From Erodium maritimum (Eukaryota > Streptophyta > Magnoliopsida > Geraniales > Geraniaceae), in the NCBI GenBank assembly GCA_963921825.1, contig OY997589.1, positions 77,670,523 to 77,734,522 on the forward strand: a stretch of 64,000 nt of DNA. The letters run 5' to 3'. Every line of letters starts with the position of its first letter. Within the stretch, counting starts at the first letter, position 1. Shown here one piece after another: positions 1 through 10,534 of the stretch. The translations under genes were made by a program, and so were the position numbers. Under the pieces are notes generated by a model. That model worked only from the letters and a program-made list of their open reading frames with translations, did not search any database and had not been told where the DNA came from.

Positions 1-1368
1 AAAAATTTGATTTTTCGGGTCTCGGGAGCGGGACTCTCGGGGAGCCGAAACCGGGACCGAACGGGGCTCCGTTGGACGGAGCTAGGCCAAGCATGACCAT
101 TGGATGGTTGATATGCCAAGGCTAAACCGTTTTGTTAGTTATGACGAGTTTGGAACCGTCATGATGAACTCGAAGATCAAATGTTCAAAAGTTTCATTTT
201 TGAACGGTTTCGATAAACCGAGCATCAAAAAAATTTCGAAACTTGGCTATTAATTAAAACCGGAAAATCACATGATGTTTGATAACATGCTTGTTTGATA
301 ACACGATATGTGATGTGATGTTGGCATGGTGTACATAATAGCCCCGAGCTCAATTTAATTATTTATCGCTTTTCACGGCCTGCGAGCCGTTAGAGTTAAC
401 GTGTAATTATTCTTTCAAGGTGTGGTCGTCGAACCACTTGTTTGTAATATTTATTTATTCCCGACCTGCGAGTCGTGTATTAAATTGTAATATTTTACTC
501 AAGACGAAGAAATGGCGAAAAGGTCATTTGGTGGCTTTTCGGGTGTTGGCATCGGCTTGGAGTCGGTGGAGCTCAAGAAGCTAGTGGGAGTTAGTTTAGG
601 GGGCTATTATGTGCACATTTATCGCTTTATGCTTGGTTTAGTTTATGCATGATTAATTCTATGTGTTTTAGAATTGCATGCTTAACTTTATTTACCGAGC
701 ATATCACCTCACATGCAAAGATAAAATTGGACTTTTAATCCTTGTGTGTGAACCCTTAGAACCGTCATTGCATTGGATGTAGTTGACGGGTTCAAAGGAA
801 GAATTACATTGGATGTAATTTGAGTCATCATTGCATTTGGAATGTAGTTGATGTGCTCATCGCATCTAGGATGTGCCAAAGTTTTGAACACAACTGGACA
901 AGTAAAAGCGGGTCATGTCCGATACCTCCCAATCATCAACACCTTACTACCTCCCCGTCCTATGGTTGTCGTGCGCATTAGCGGAGCATCCATGGGGAAG
1001 CGGGGTAGTAGGTTTGGACGACATATGTGGGTGTCGTGCGCATTAGCGGAGCACCTACATAGTGACGAGCCATAGTTGAAAATTGGTGGACCCGACTACG
1101 ATTCTCGGCCTGAGGTTGAGCTAGGGTAACAGATAGGGTAAGTCGTGTACATAAGTACATACCCTAGCCAAGAGTCACATTGGATGTGATTGGATGGAGT
1201 CCTACCTACATAGCTCGATTAAGTGGTGAGCATTAGTTCAGCTTAATCGAGTGAATCAAGGATCTTGGTTTCAGATTCTAAAGGTTTAGAATCGATTGTT
1301 GGTGTTTAAGCTTGATCTTCATAAAATTTATTCAGTTTACTGATTGAATTTTATCTGTTGTAGATCAA
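1..1368 (+). other. Long untranslated leader of copia element A
   Basis: This is roughly 1.4 kb of non-coding leader before the gag start. It parallels the 1,558-base leader of element C (42366-43923). It holds three small hairpins at 375-475 and a pair of near-identical stretches (GTGCGCATTAGCGGAGCA at about 972 and 1037) flanked by partly complementary C/T-rich and G-rich tracts (about 945-1015). No convincing coding frame is seen; the 60-75 codon frames here are not gene-like. Confidence 0.75.
375..475 (+). promoter_or_regulatory. Three consecutive 6-nt-loop hairpins in the element A leader
   Basis: Hairpin 1 (375-390) is ACGGC-CTGCGA-GCCGT. Hairpin 2 (422-437) is GTGGT-CGTCGA-ACCAC. Hairpin 3 (462-475) is CGAC-CTGCGA-GTCG. 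The stems differ, but two loops are identical and the third is similar. All three are kept in element C (42930-42945, 42977-42992, 43017-43030). Retroelement leaders commonly hold packaging or dimerisation signals; that role here is inference. Confidence 0.5.
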
Positions 1369-1960
1369 ATGGCAAATTCAGCGAACATTAATAGTTTGTC
1401 ATTAAAAACCATTCTTGACAGGGTCAAGCTAAATGGGACAAACTATTTGGACTGGTACAGAATTTTGAGGATAGTCCTCAAGTCTGAACGCAAAGAATAT
1501 GTCCTTGACAAGGCTGTCTCTAAGACCATATCAGAGTTACATGAAGTGTCATTAATTGCTGAGAAGAATATATCAGGGATCTGGGATCCAAGGATATTCT
1601 GATGGTCAACAAGGGAATTAGAAGTGGCAAGGGCGGGGCCCATGCGCACTTGGCAGGAAAGATGAGACACCTGAGAATGTTTGCTTCTACTGCCAATAGC
1701 CTGGTCATTGGAACCGGGATTACAGGAAGTTCACGGCTGATCTGAAGAAGGGCAGTGGGACTGCGCCTTCATCAAATAGCCTGGATGATCTGAAGAAGGA
1801 TAGTAGGACTGCGCCTTCATCAGGAAACCTGGATGATCTAAGGAAGGGCGGTGGGACCGTGCCTTTATCCGGTATTAACTCTATAGAGCTACATCTCTCT
1901 ACTTCCAAAGATTCATGGGTATTAGATACCAGGACCGAATCTCACACATGCACTTATATA
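1369..1960 (+). pseudogene. gag and protease start of copia element A, broken
   Basis: Translation from the ATG at 1369 gives a copia-type Gag N-terminus (LNGTNYLDWYRILRIVLKSE, residues about 24-43), the UBN2-like region that would form the capsid. The frame stops at 1600-1602, far short of a normal Gag. Downstream, in another frame, is a zinc knuckle CFYC..PGHWNRDY with an in-frame TAG at 1697-1699 and its last cysteine replaced by tyrosine. A repeated acidic linker follows. The protease site reads WVLDTRT where WVLDTG is expected (about 1915-1935). All these changes are inactivating. Element C carries the same Tyr and also lacks the protease Gly. Confidence 0.8.
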
Positions 1961-2033
1961 TGGTGGCTGAAAGTAGGAGAGGTTTGGAAAGCACGAAGTG
2001 GACCTCAGAGTTGTGGCAACTGCTGTATGATCC

Positions 2034-2683
2034 ATGAGTCTTGCTTTGCCAAGAGGCCTTGTCTTAGTACTGTATAATGTATATTGCATACCTACTTTTA
2101 GTAGGAATATTATATCTGTATCCGTGTTTGACAAGGAAGGATATAATGTTAATATTGGAAATGGAGTTTTCAATGTTCTATGCAATGATATGTTTTATAC
2201 CAGTACTGACTTGGTTGGAGGATTGTACATATTAGATATGGGTAACAATGCCTCAAGTTCTATATATTCTGTTAATACCAAGAGGTCTAAATCCAACGAT
2301 TTAAACCTAACTCTGTTATGGCACTGTCATTTATGTCGCATAAACAAGAAGCACCTATCAGCAGTTCAGAAGTGCGGACTTTCAGGTTCATTCGAATTCC
2401 ATTCGATCGATAGGTGCAAGGTTTGTTTGAATGGGCAAAATGACTAAAGTGCCCTTTTATCGATCGCGATGAAAGGGCGGGTGAATTGTTGGGGCTGATA
2501 CACTCGAATGTGTGTAGACCAATAAGTTCACTTGCCAGGAGGGGTTTTAGCTACTTTATCACATTTACTGATGATTACAGTAAATATGGTTATGTCTATT
2601 CGCTGAGACATAAGTCTGAAGCTTTTGATAAATTCAAAGAGTTTAAGACTAAAGTAGAAAACCAGCTCGACAAAGGTATTAAG
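2034..2683 (+). pseudogene. Pre-integrase and integrase remnant of element A, 5' part
   Basis: This region encodes the GAG-pre-integrase segment, with an HL(C/G)RINKK...CKVCL zinc-binding pattern, then the start of the copia integrase core (FSYFITFTDDYSKYGYVYS). The first catalytic aspartate, normally in an H-x-D-x-x-GP context, is asparagine here (IHSNVCRP). A frameshift lies near 2430-2450 relative to copies B and C. The reading is then cut at 2683 by the solo LTR and resumes at 4372. Confidence 0.8.
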
Positions 2684-4371
2684 TGTTAGTCTTAGTGCCC
2701 GTAGTTCAATCCTAAATGTCCAAATGTATATATCATCGTTAGCAATAAAATTAAAACGGCTTTATATTACTTATGTGTTGGAGTAATATATCGATGTGTG
2801 CTCTGATCTATGCCCACCATGCGAATAGAACCATAGATCGAGATAGATCACACTCGATGGGTCCCTAGTCAACAAAGCTTCACTAGAAGCGACTAGTATG
2901 AAAGATGGCTCTTTATGGCTTACGTTCTGTTAGTCATTGGAATGGGATTCCGGAGTCTGATCATAGATATCATGTGGGACATGATATTGGACGACCCGCC
3001 CTGAATATGTTCCATAGATTAAGTCATGAACATATTCAGTGTTGTAGCTTGTCATGTATCCTTAGACCAAGGAGTCTTTGTGATCGCTATGTAGTCAACA
3101 ACTGAGTTTGACCTGAGCCTAACGTTGTCCGTAACAGGGCTTCCATAACGGCCAGGATTGGCTTGGGGACGGGCTACATGAGTGACACGAAAGACGGCTA
3201 AGGGATTTATCCCTCATACTAAGGTATGGGAAAGATATCGGTTCTCGGCCGCTTGATCGAGAGTGACTGGAAGAATAGCATGGCCATGCACATGATACTG
3301 GGTATCATATCTTCAGTCATCTCACATATCAAGGAACGGTGATTGAGAATAATAAGGATGACGGCTCTATGCCTTATCTCAATCAGGATATCGGAGATAA
3401 AAGGATAATGACAGGGACGACGGAAAGGTTAGAATCGACAGGGTCGATTCGTTATGTAGTGTCAGGCAATACTAAAGTCTCGTTAGTTGCCACTTAAATA
3501 GGATCAAGTAAAATGGGATTTTACGTTGATCTATTGACATGCATAAACCTAAGGGTCACACCGGAGGATGAAACTCATTGACACATTTATGGAGAATGGC
3601 CAAAAGGGAGTTGTCTCGGGACATGACCAAAACTGGGTTTTGGGTCATGTGCCCGTAAGTGAATAGGACTTTACGGATCGAGATAAGGCTTGGAGTCTTG
3701 GGATTGATCGCGTCGGATAATGTTGGACATTTCCGGTATGGAAGGCATGGAGGCGATGAGCGAATCACGGGACCTCGTTGGAAATGGTCACGGGCCATGT
3801 TCCAAGAGGCCCATGAAAGGCCCATGCAACCAAGGCCCATGGAACTAATTAATCAAGTCTTGATTAATTAGTACTAAGTAAGCAAGACAAGGATTAAGGT
3901 GTTGGTGATTCACCACCTAACACAATCTTGTCTTGCCATACTTTGTCCTATTTACACCTTACTTGACACCATACTTGTCCCATGCCTTTAGTTGGACAAG
4001 TATGAGTTTTGTTATGTTTAAGTCATCTTTTTTCAACATAACAAAGACAAGACAAGAATAGGAAACACATTTTCTCTCCCTCTTCCATGGCCATTTCGGG
4101 TTTGGCTAGTTTCCTCCTCCATTTTTGTGTTCTTGAGTCCTCAAAGAGAAGAACTACGTGGCTTTGATTCCCATGTGGATACGTAGGCGTCTTGGAGACT
4201 CAAGCCAATCATTCGTTAACCGGTGTTCTTGTTTTGGTAAGAACTAGTGCTGAATTTTTCTCTTGTTAATCCATTCTTTGTTAGTTGTTTCATGGTTCTA
4301 ATTGTCTCTTGGTTTTCATTGATTTTCCGCTGCGAGTTGGTTCATCTCCAACCTTACCTCGAGACCCAACA
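2684..4371 (+). mobile_element. Solo LTR of the A/B/C copia family inside element A
   Basis: This 1,688-bp LTR begins TGTTAGTCTTAGTGCCCG and ends CGAGACCCAACA. It is flanked by the 5-bp duplication TTAAG (2679-2683 and 4372-4376). The uninterrupted site in element C (about 45230) reads GGTATTAAGGCAC, which confirms a clean insertion. No internal sequence remains, so this is a solo LTR left by LTR-LTR recombination. It carries the same chain of inverted repeats as the other copies, for example the perfect 27-bp palindrome at 3845-3871. Confidence 0.95.
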
Positions 4372-4640
4372 TTAAGGCACTTCGATTGGATCGAGGTGGA
4401 CTATACTTGACCACAGAGTTATTAGATCATCTAAAAGAGAATGGGATCCTTTTGGAATGGACTCCTCCTGGGACACTGTAGATGAAAGGTGTAGCCAAAC
4501 GGAGAAATCGGACATTGTTAGACAATGATCCGTTCCATTATTAGTTGGACTGATCTCCCAATCTCTTTCTGGGATTATGCTCTAGAGACGACCGCATTCA
4601 TAGTGAATCGGGCTTCGACGAAGGGTGTGGAAGGGATACT
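4372..4640 (+). pseudogene. Integrase remnant of element A, 3' part
   Basis: The integrase frame resumes after the solo LTR. A stop codon TAG lies in the region before the third catalytic residue. The conserved glutamate of the GVAER motif is lysine (GVAKRRNRT, about 4487-4513). An extra A after the following GAC shifts the frame. The TAG, the Glu-to-Lys change and the extra A are all present in B (about 14918-14965) and C (about 45338-45385), so they predate the separation of the copies. Confidence 0.75.
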
Positions 4641-4659
4641 ATTTTAAAAATGGTACGGG

Positions 4660-6005
4660 ATGATGCCCGCTTTGTCCTTCCTAAAGATTTGTGGTTGCGA
4701 GGCTTATGTGAAACATTTGGTTTCGACTAAGCTCGAACCAAGATCTGAGATATGCACCTTCGTGTGGTATCCCAAAGCAACAAGGGGATACTATTTCTAC
4801 AATCCTAGTGAGAACATGGTGTTCGTCGCTTGGGGTGGGGTCTTTATGGAAAAGAAGTTTTGTTTCCAAAGACGTCATTGGGAGGACTGTGCATCTCGAA
4901 GAAATTCAGGATGGTACAGATCTGTCTAAACCAATTGGCAACCTAGTAGAAAGGAGCCAGAGATTGTCGTAGAGTAAGAACCAATTCCTGTTACAATTCC
5001 GGAAGGTCCAAGGCGATTTGAAAGGATCAATCTTCCACCTCCAAGATATGGTATCCGGAGGTGACAATGAAGTCATGGTGGATAACGATGATCCAACCAC
5101 CTTTCAGGAAGTCGTGGATGGGCCCAACTCAGAGTTATGGCTGGGAGCCATGAGGGAGGAAATGCAATCCATGTCGGACAACCGAGTCTGGGAACCGGTT
5201 GATCCCTTCAATGGTGTGAGGACCATAGGATGCAAATGGATCTTCAAGGTGAAGATGGACATGGACGGCAACCCTCTGACCTACAAAGCTCAACTGGTGG
5301 CGAAAGGTTATAGGCAGATCCAATGGATTGACTATGAGGAAACCTTCTCCTTAGTGGCTATGGTCAAAATCGATCCAAATTCTTCTTGACATAACTGCGT
5401 ATCATAATTACGAGATATGCCAAGTGGATGTCAAAACCGCTTTCCTAAATGGAAATTTGACTGAGTACGTTTGTATGTCTCGGCCTAAAGGTTTTGACGA
5501 TCCGAAGAATAAAGGAAAGATTTATAAGTTGTTGAAATCCATTTATGGATTGAAACGAACTTCTCGGAGTTGGATCCTTCGTTTTGATGAAGCTGTAATT
5601 GGATTTGGCTTAATCAAGAACGAGGATGAATCTTGCGTTTATAAGAAGGCTAGTGGGAGCAATATTACCTTTCTGGTTCTCATTGAAAATGACATCCCAA
5701 CCTTGCACGAGACTAAAGCTTGGTTGAGGAAGTGTTTTTCAATAAAGGACTTAGGCGATGCTTCTCATATCTTAAGGATTAAGATATGTAGAGATCGCAC
5801 CAAGAGGGTCTTGGATTTAAGTCAGGGAACCTATGTGAACAAGGCATTGAGTAGGTTATTAATGCTCGATTCAAAGAAAGGACTCTTACCCACTAGTCAT
5901 GGCATTCATCTCAGCAAGACTCAGTGTCCTAAGACACCTGATGAGCTGAAAAGGATGATGAGAATCCTATGCGCCTGGGGGCAGGATCGATCATATATGC
6001 CATGA
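4660..6005 (+). pseudogene. Reverse transcriptase remnant of element A, lacking the Y-x-D-D box
   Basis: The first part (4660-4929, 5018-5389) gives the integrase C-terminal/linker region and the RT N-terminus (WxxAMxEExxSMxxNxVWEPV, CKWIFKVK, GNPLTYKAQLVAKGY). The second part (5424-6005, 193 codons open) begins with the first RT catalytic motif DVKTAFLNG and has YGLK. Where copia RT has its Y-V-D-D box, the sequence jumps from FLVL straight to IENDIPTL, so the active-site segment is missing in frame. The same gap is in B and C. The enzyme cannot work. Confidence 0.88.
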
Positions 6006-6099
6006 CATGTATGAGACCAGACGTCTCGTAAGCCTTATGTTGTACCAGTAGACATCATTCTAACCCGGGGGAAAGATGGTGTTGAACTAGTCGTCGAAG

Positions 6100-6577
6100 G
6101 ATGAGTAGACGCTAGTTTTCCAAGACAAATCCAGATGACTTTAGAAGTCAATCAGGATATGTGTTTACGCTGAATGGCAGAGCTTTAGCTGGGACAGCGT
6201 AAAGCAAGATATCATTGCCGAATCTACGACAGAGGCCAAGTACATGGATGCTGCAGAGGCAGCTAAGGAGGCTATGTGGATTTGGAAATTCATGGCAGGG
6301 CTGGGTGTAATTAAAAACCCATCCAGCCCGGTGAATCCATCTTGCGACAACACAAGGGCCATTGCGCAAGCTAAAAGCCTAGATCGTATAACAAATCCAA
6401 ACATGTACTGCGGCGTATCCACCTCATCAGATAAATACTGAACTGAGGTGAAGTGAAGATAACCGATATTGCAACAGATGATAACATAGTCAACCCTTTG
6501 ACTAAGGCAGTGTCACTGCCTGTACATGTTAGACATGTAAAGTCGATGGGGACATATTGGTGTTTAGATTGGAACTA
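6100..6577 (+). pseudogene. RNase H remnant of element A
   Basis: The remnant includes the copia RNase H signature MDAAEAAKEAMWIWKF (from 6244; the family normally has A/S-x-x-EAAKEA) and CDNTRAIAQAK (about 6345), followed by the typical C-terminal DDNI..PLTKA stretch ending SMGTYW..DWN at a TAG (6577). The frame is broken in several places. Its stop is directly followed by the polypurine tract and the 3' LTR. Confidence 0.8.
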
Positions 6578-6592
6578 GGGCAAGTGGGAGAT
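6578..6592 (+). promoter_or_regulatory. Polypurine tract of element A
   Basis: The purine-rich run GGCAAGTGGGAGAT lies immediately 5' of the LTR start TGTTAG. This is the expected plus-strand primer of a copia element. The same sequence precedes the 3' LTRs of B, C and D. Confidence 0.8.
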
Positions 6593-8280
6593 TGTTAGTC
6601 TTAGTGCCCGTAGTTCAATCCTAAATGTCCAAATGTATATATCATCGTTAGCAATAAAATTAAAGCGGCTTTATATTACTTATGTGTTGGAGTAATATAT
6701 CGATGTGTGCTCTGATCTATGCCCACCATGCGAATAGAACCATAGATCGAGATAGATCACACTCGATGAGTCCCTAGTCAACAAAGCTTCACTAGAAGCG
6801 ACTAGTATGAAAGATGGCTCTTTATGGCTTACGTTCTGTTAGTCATTGGAATGGGATTCCGGAGTCTGATCATAGATATCATGTGGGACATGATATTGGA
6901 CGACCCGCCCTGAATATGTGCCATAGATTAAGTCATAAACATATTCAGTGTTGTAGCTTGTCATGTATCCTTAGACCAAGGAGTCTTTGTGATCGCTATG
7001 TAGTCAACAACTGAGTTTGACCTGAGCCTAACGTTGTCCGTAACAGGGCTTCCATAACGGCCAGGATTGGCTTGGGGACGGGCTACATGAGTGACACGAA
7101 AGACGGCTAAGGGATTTATCCCTCATACTAAGGTATGGGAAAGATATCGGTTCTCGGCCACTTGATCGAGAGTGACTGGAAGAATAGCATGGCCATGCAC
7201 ATGATACTGGGTATCATATCTTCAGTCATCTCACATATCAAGGAACGGTGATTGAGAATAATAAGGATGACGGCTCTATGCCTTATCTCAATCAGGATAT
7301 CGGAGATAAAAGGATAATGACAGGGACGACGGAAAGGTTAGAATCGACAGGGTCGATTCGTTATGTAGTGTCAGGCAATACTAAAGTCTCGTTAGTTGCC
7401 ACTTAAATAGGATCAAGTAAAATGGGATTTTACGTTGATCTATTGACATGCATAAACCTAAGGGTCACACCGGAGGATGAAACTCATTGACACATTTATG
7501 GAGAATGGCCAAAAGGGAGTTGTCTCGGGACATGACCAAAACTGGGTTTTGGGTCATGTGCCCGTAAGTGAATAGGACTTCACAGATCGAGACAAGGCTT
7601 GGAGTCTTGGGATTGATCGCGTCGGATAATGTTGGACATTTCCGGTATGGAAGGCATGGAGGCGATGAGCGAATCACGGGACCTCGTTGGAAATGGCCAC
7701 GGGCCATGTTCCAAGAGGCCCATGAAAGGCCCATGCAACCAAGGCCCATGGAACTAATTAATCAAGTCTTGATTAATTAGTATTAAGTAAGCAAGACAAG
7801 GATTAAGGTGTTGGTGATTCACCACCTAACCCAATCTTGTCTTGCCATACTTTGTCCTATTTACACCTTACTTGACACCATACTTGTCCCATGCCTTTAG
7901 TTGGACAAGTATGGGTTTTGTTATGTTTAAGTCATCTTTTTTCAACATAACAAACACAAGACAAGAATAGGAAACACATTTTCTCTCCCTCTTCCATGGC
8001 CATTTCGGGTTTGGCTAGTTTCCACCTCCATGTTTGTGTTCTTGAGTCCTCAAAGAGAAGAACTACGTGGCTTTGATTCCCATGTGGATACGTAGGCGTC
8101 TTGGAGACTCAAGCCAATCATTCGTTAACCGGTGTTCTTGTTTTGGTAAGAACTAGTGCTGAATTTTTCTCTTGTTAATCCATTCTTTGTTAGTAGTTTC
8201 ATGGTTTTAATTGTCTCTTGGTTTTCATTGATTTTCCGCTGCGAGTTGGTTCATCTCCAACCCTACCTCGAGACCCAACA
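6593..8280 (+). repeat. 3' LTR of copia element A
   Basis: This 1,688-bp LTR with TG...CA ends is close to the other copies by eye. Its right edge joins the RNase H region of element D at ATGAC (8281). Confidence 0.95.
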
Positions 8281-8855
8281 ATGACATGTATGAGACCGGA
8301 CGTCTCGTAAGCCTTATGTTGTACCAGTAGACATCAGTCTAAGCCAAGGGAAAGATGATGCTAAACTAGTCGTCGAAGGATGAGTAGACGCTAGTTTTCC
8401 AAGACAAATCCAGATGACTTTAGAAGTCAGTCAGGATATGTGTTTATGTTGAATGGCAGAGCTTTAGCTGGGAGAGCATAAAGCAAGATACCAATGCTGA
8501 ATCTACGACAGAGGCCAAGTACATGGATGGTGCAGAGGCAGCTAAGGAGGCTATGTGGATTTGGAAATTCACGGAAGGGTTGGGTGTAATTAAAACCCAT
8601 CCAGCCCGGTGAATCCATTTTGCGACAACACAAGGGCCATTGCGCAAGCAAAAAGCCCAGATCGCATAACAAATCCAAACATGTACTACGGCGTATCCAC
8701 CTAATCAGAGAAATACTGAACTGAGGTGAAGTGAAGATAACCTATATTGCAACAGATGATAACATAGCCAACCCTTTGACTAAGGCAGTGTCGCTGCCTA
8801 AACATGTTAGATATGTAAAGTCGATGGGGACATATTGGAGTTTAGATTGGAACTA
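8281..8855 (+). pseudogene. RNase H remnant of element D
   Basis: It is colinear with A 6002-6577 and encodes a decayed EAAKEAMWIWKF region (about 8536-8570) and CDNTRAIAQAK, with an extra frameshift near 8590 and further stops. It ends with the pol stop and polypurine tract before 8871. Confidence 0.75.
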
Positions 8856-8870
8856 GGGCAAGTGGGAGAT

Positions 8871-10534
8871 TGTTAGTCTTAACGCCCGTAGTTCAATCCT
8901 AAATGTCCAAATGTATATATCATCGTTAGCAATAAAATTAAAGCGGCTTTACATTACTTATGTGTTGGAGTAATATATCGATGTCTGCTCTGATCTATGT
9001 CCACCATGCGAATAGAACCATAGATCGAGATAGATCACACTCGATGGGTCCCTAGTCAACAAAGCTTCACTAGAAGCGACTAGTATGAAAGATGGCTCTT
9101 TATGGCTTACGTTCTGTTAGTCATTGGAATGGGATTCCTTAGTCTGATCATAGATATCATGTGGGACATGATATTGGACAACCCGACATGAATATGTGCC
9201 ATAGATCAAGTCATGAACATATTCATTGTCGTAGCTTGTCATGTATCCTTAGACCAAGGAGTCTTTGTGATCGCTATGTATCAACAACTGAGTTTGACCT
9301 GAGCCTAACGTTGTCTGTAACAGGGCTTCCATAACGGCCAGGATTGGCTTGGGACGGCCTACATGAGTGACACGAAAGACGGCTAAGGGATTTATCCTTC
9401 ATACTGAGGTAGGAGAAAGATATCGGTTCTCGGCCACTTGATCGAGAGTTACTGAAAGAATAGCATGGCCATGCACATGATACTGGGTATCATATATTCA
9501 GTCATCTCACATATCAAGGAACAGTGATTGAGAATAATAAGGATGACGACTCTATGCCTTATCTCAATCAGGATATCGGAGATAAAAGGATAATGACAGG
9601 GACGACGGAAAGGTTAGAATCGACAGGGTCGATTCGTTATGCAGTGCCAGGCAATACTAAAGTCTCGTTAGTTGCCACTTAAATAGGATCAAGTAAAATG
9701 GGATTTTACGTTGATCTATTGACATGCATAAACCTAAGGGTCACAACGGAGGATGAAACTCATTGACACATTTATGAAGAATGGCCAAAAGGGAGTTGTC
9801 TCGGGGCATGACCACAACTGGGTTTTGGGTCATGTGCCCGTAAGTGAATAGGACTTTACGGATCGAGACAAGGCTGGGAGTCTTGGGATTGATCGCGTCG
9901 GATAATGTTGGACATTTCTGGTATGGAAGGCTTGGAGGCGATGAGCGAATCAAGGTACCTCGTTGGAAATGGCCACAGGCCATGTTCCAAGAGGCCCATG
10001 AAAGGCCCATGCAACAAAGGCCCATGGAACTAATTAATCAAGTCTTGATTAATTAGTACTAAGCAAGCAAGACAAGGATTAAGGTGTTGGTGATTCACCA
10101 CCTAACCCAATCTTGTCTTGCCATACTTTGTCCTATTTACACCTTACTTGACACCATATTTGTCCCATGCCTTTAGTTGGACAAGTATGGGTTTTGTTAT
10201 GTTTAAGTCATCTTTTTCAACATAACAAACACAAGACAAGAATAGGAAACACAACTTCTCTCCCCCTTCCCTTGCAATTTCGGGTTTGGCAAGCTCCCAC
10301 CTCCATTTTTGTGTTCTTGAGTCCTCAAAGAGAAGAACTACGTGGCTTTGATTCCCATGTGGATACGTAGGCGTCTTGGAGACTCAAGCCAATCATTCGT
10401 TACCCGGTGTTCTTGTGAATTTTCTCTTGTGAATCCATTCTTTGTTAGTTGTTTCATGGTTTTAATCATCTCTTGGTTTTCATTGATTTTCCGCTGCGAG
10501 TTGGTTCATCTCCAACCTACCTCGAGACCCAACA
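8871..10534 (+). repeat. 3' LTR of copia element D
   Basis: This LTR of about 1,664 bp has TGTTAG...CCCAACA ends and more substitutions and small indels than the LTRs of A, B and C. The flank that follows (CCTCG, 10535-10539) should be its target duplication, but the left partner is outside the window. Confidence 0.9.

Larger units (their letters stand above)
1..8280 (+). mobile_element. Ty1/copia element A, non-autonomous; 5' LTR lies left of the window
   Basis: Position 1 matches the leader of element C about 190 bases after its 5' LTR, so A's 5' LTR and primer site are off-window. The internal region runs 1-6592 and the 3' LTR 6593-8280. A solo LTR of the same family (2684-4371) is inserted in the integrase region. 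Gag, protease, integrase, RT and RNase H remnants lie in copia order (integrase before RT) but carry stops and frameshifts. The right flank starts ATGAC, which continues the RNase H region of element D, so A was inserted into D. A 5-bp duplication ATGAC is expected at the unseen left end. The long LTR and the gag resemble the Angela-type lineage, but that assignment is weak. Confidence 0.88.
8281..10534 (+). mobile_element. 3' end of older copia element D (host of element A)
   Basis: The sequence at 8281 continues exactly where the RNase H region of a related copy would read on (ATGACATGTATGAGACC matches A at 6002). Element A was therefore inserted here, and D's 5' part lies left of the window. 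D includes an RNase H pseudogene, a polypurine tract and its own LTR. It is visibly more divergent than A, B and C, consistent with being older. Confidence 0.8.

Noticed and set aside
2905..3105. Plus-strand 66-codon frame in the LTRs (MALYGLRSVSHWNG...).
   Set aside because: Lost in the LTRs of C, lies in LTR non-coding sequence, resembles no known family; treated as chance.
3556..3840. Minus-strand 94-codon frame repeated in the copia LTRs (also near 7465, 9741, 13276, 17901, 58912).
   Set aside because: It recurs because the LTRs are copies. In the youngest element (C) both LTRs have it cut to 70 codons, and it overlaps the palindromes, so there is no sign of selection for protein.
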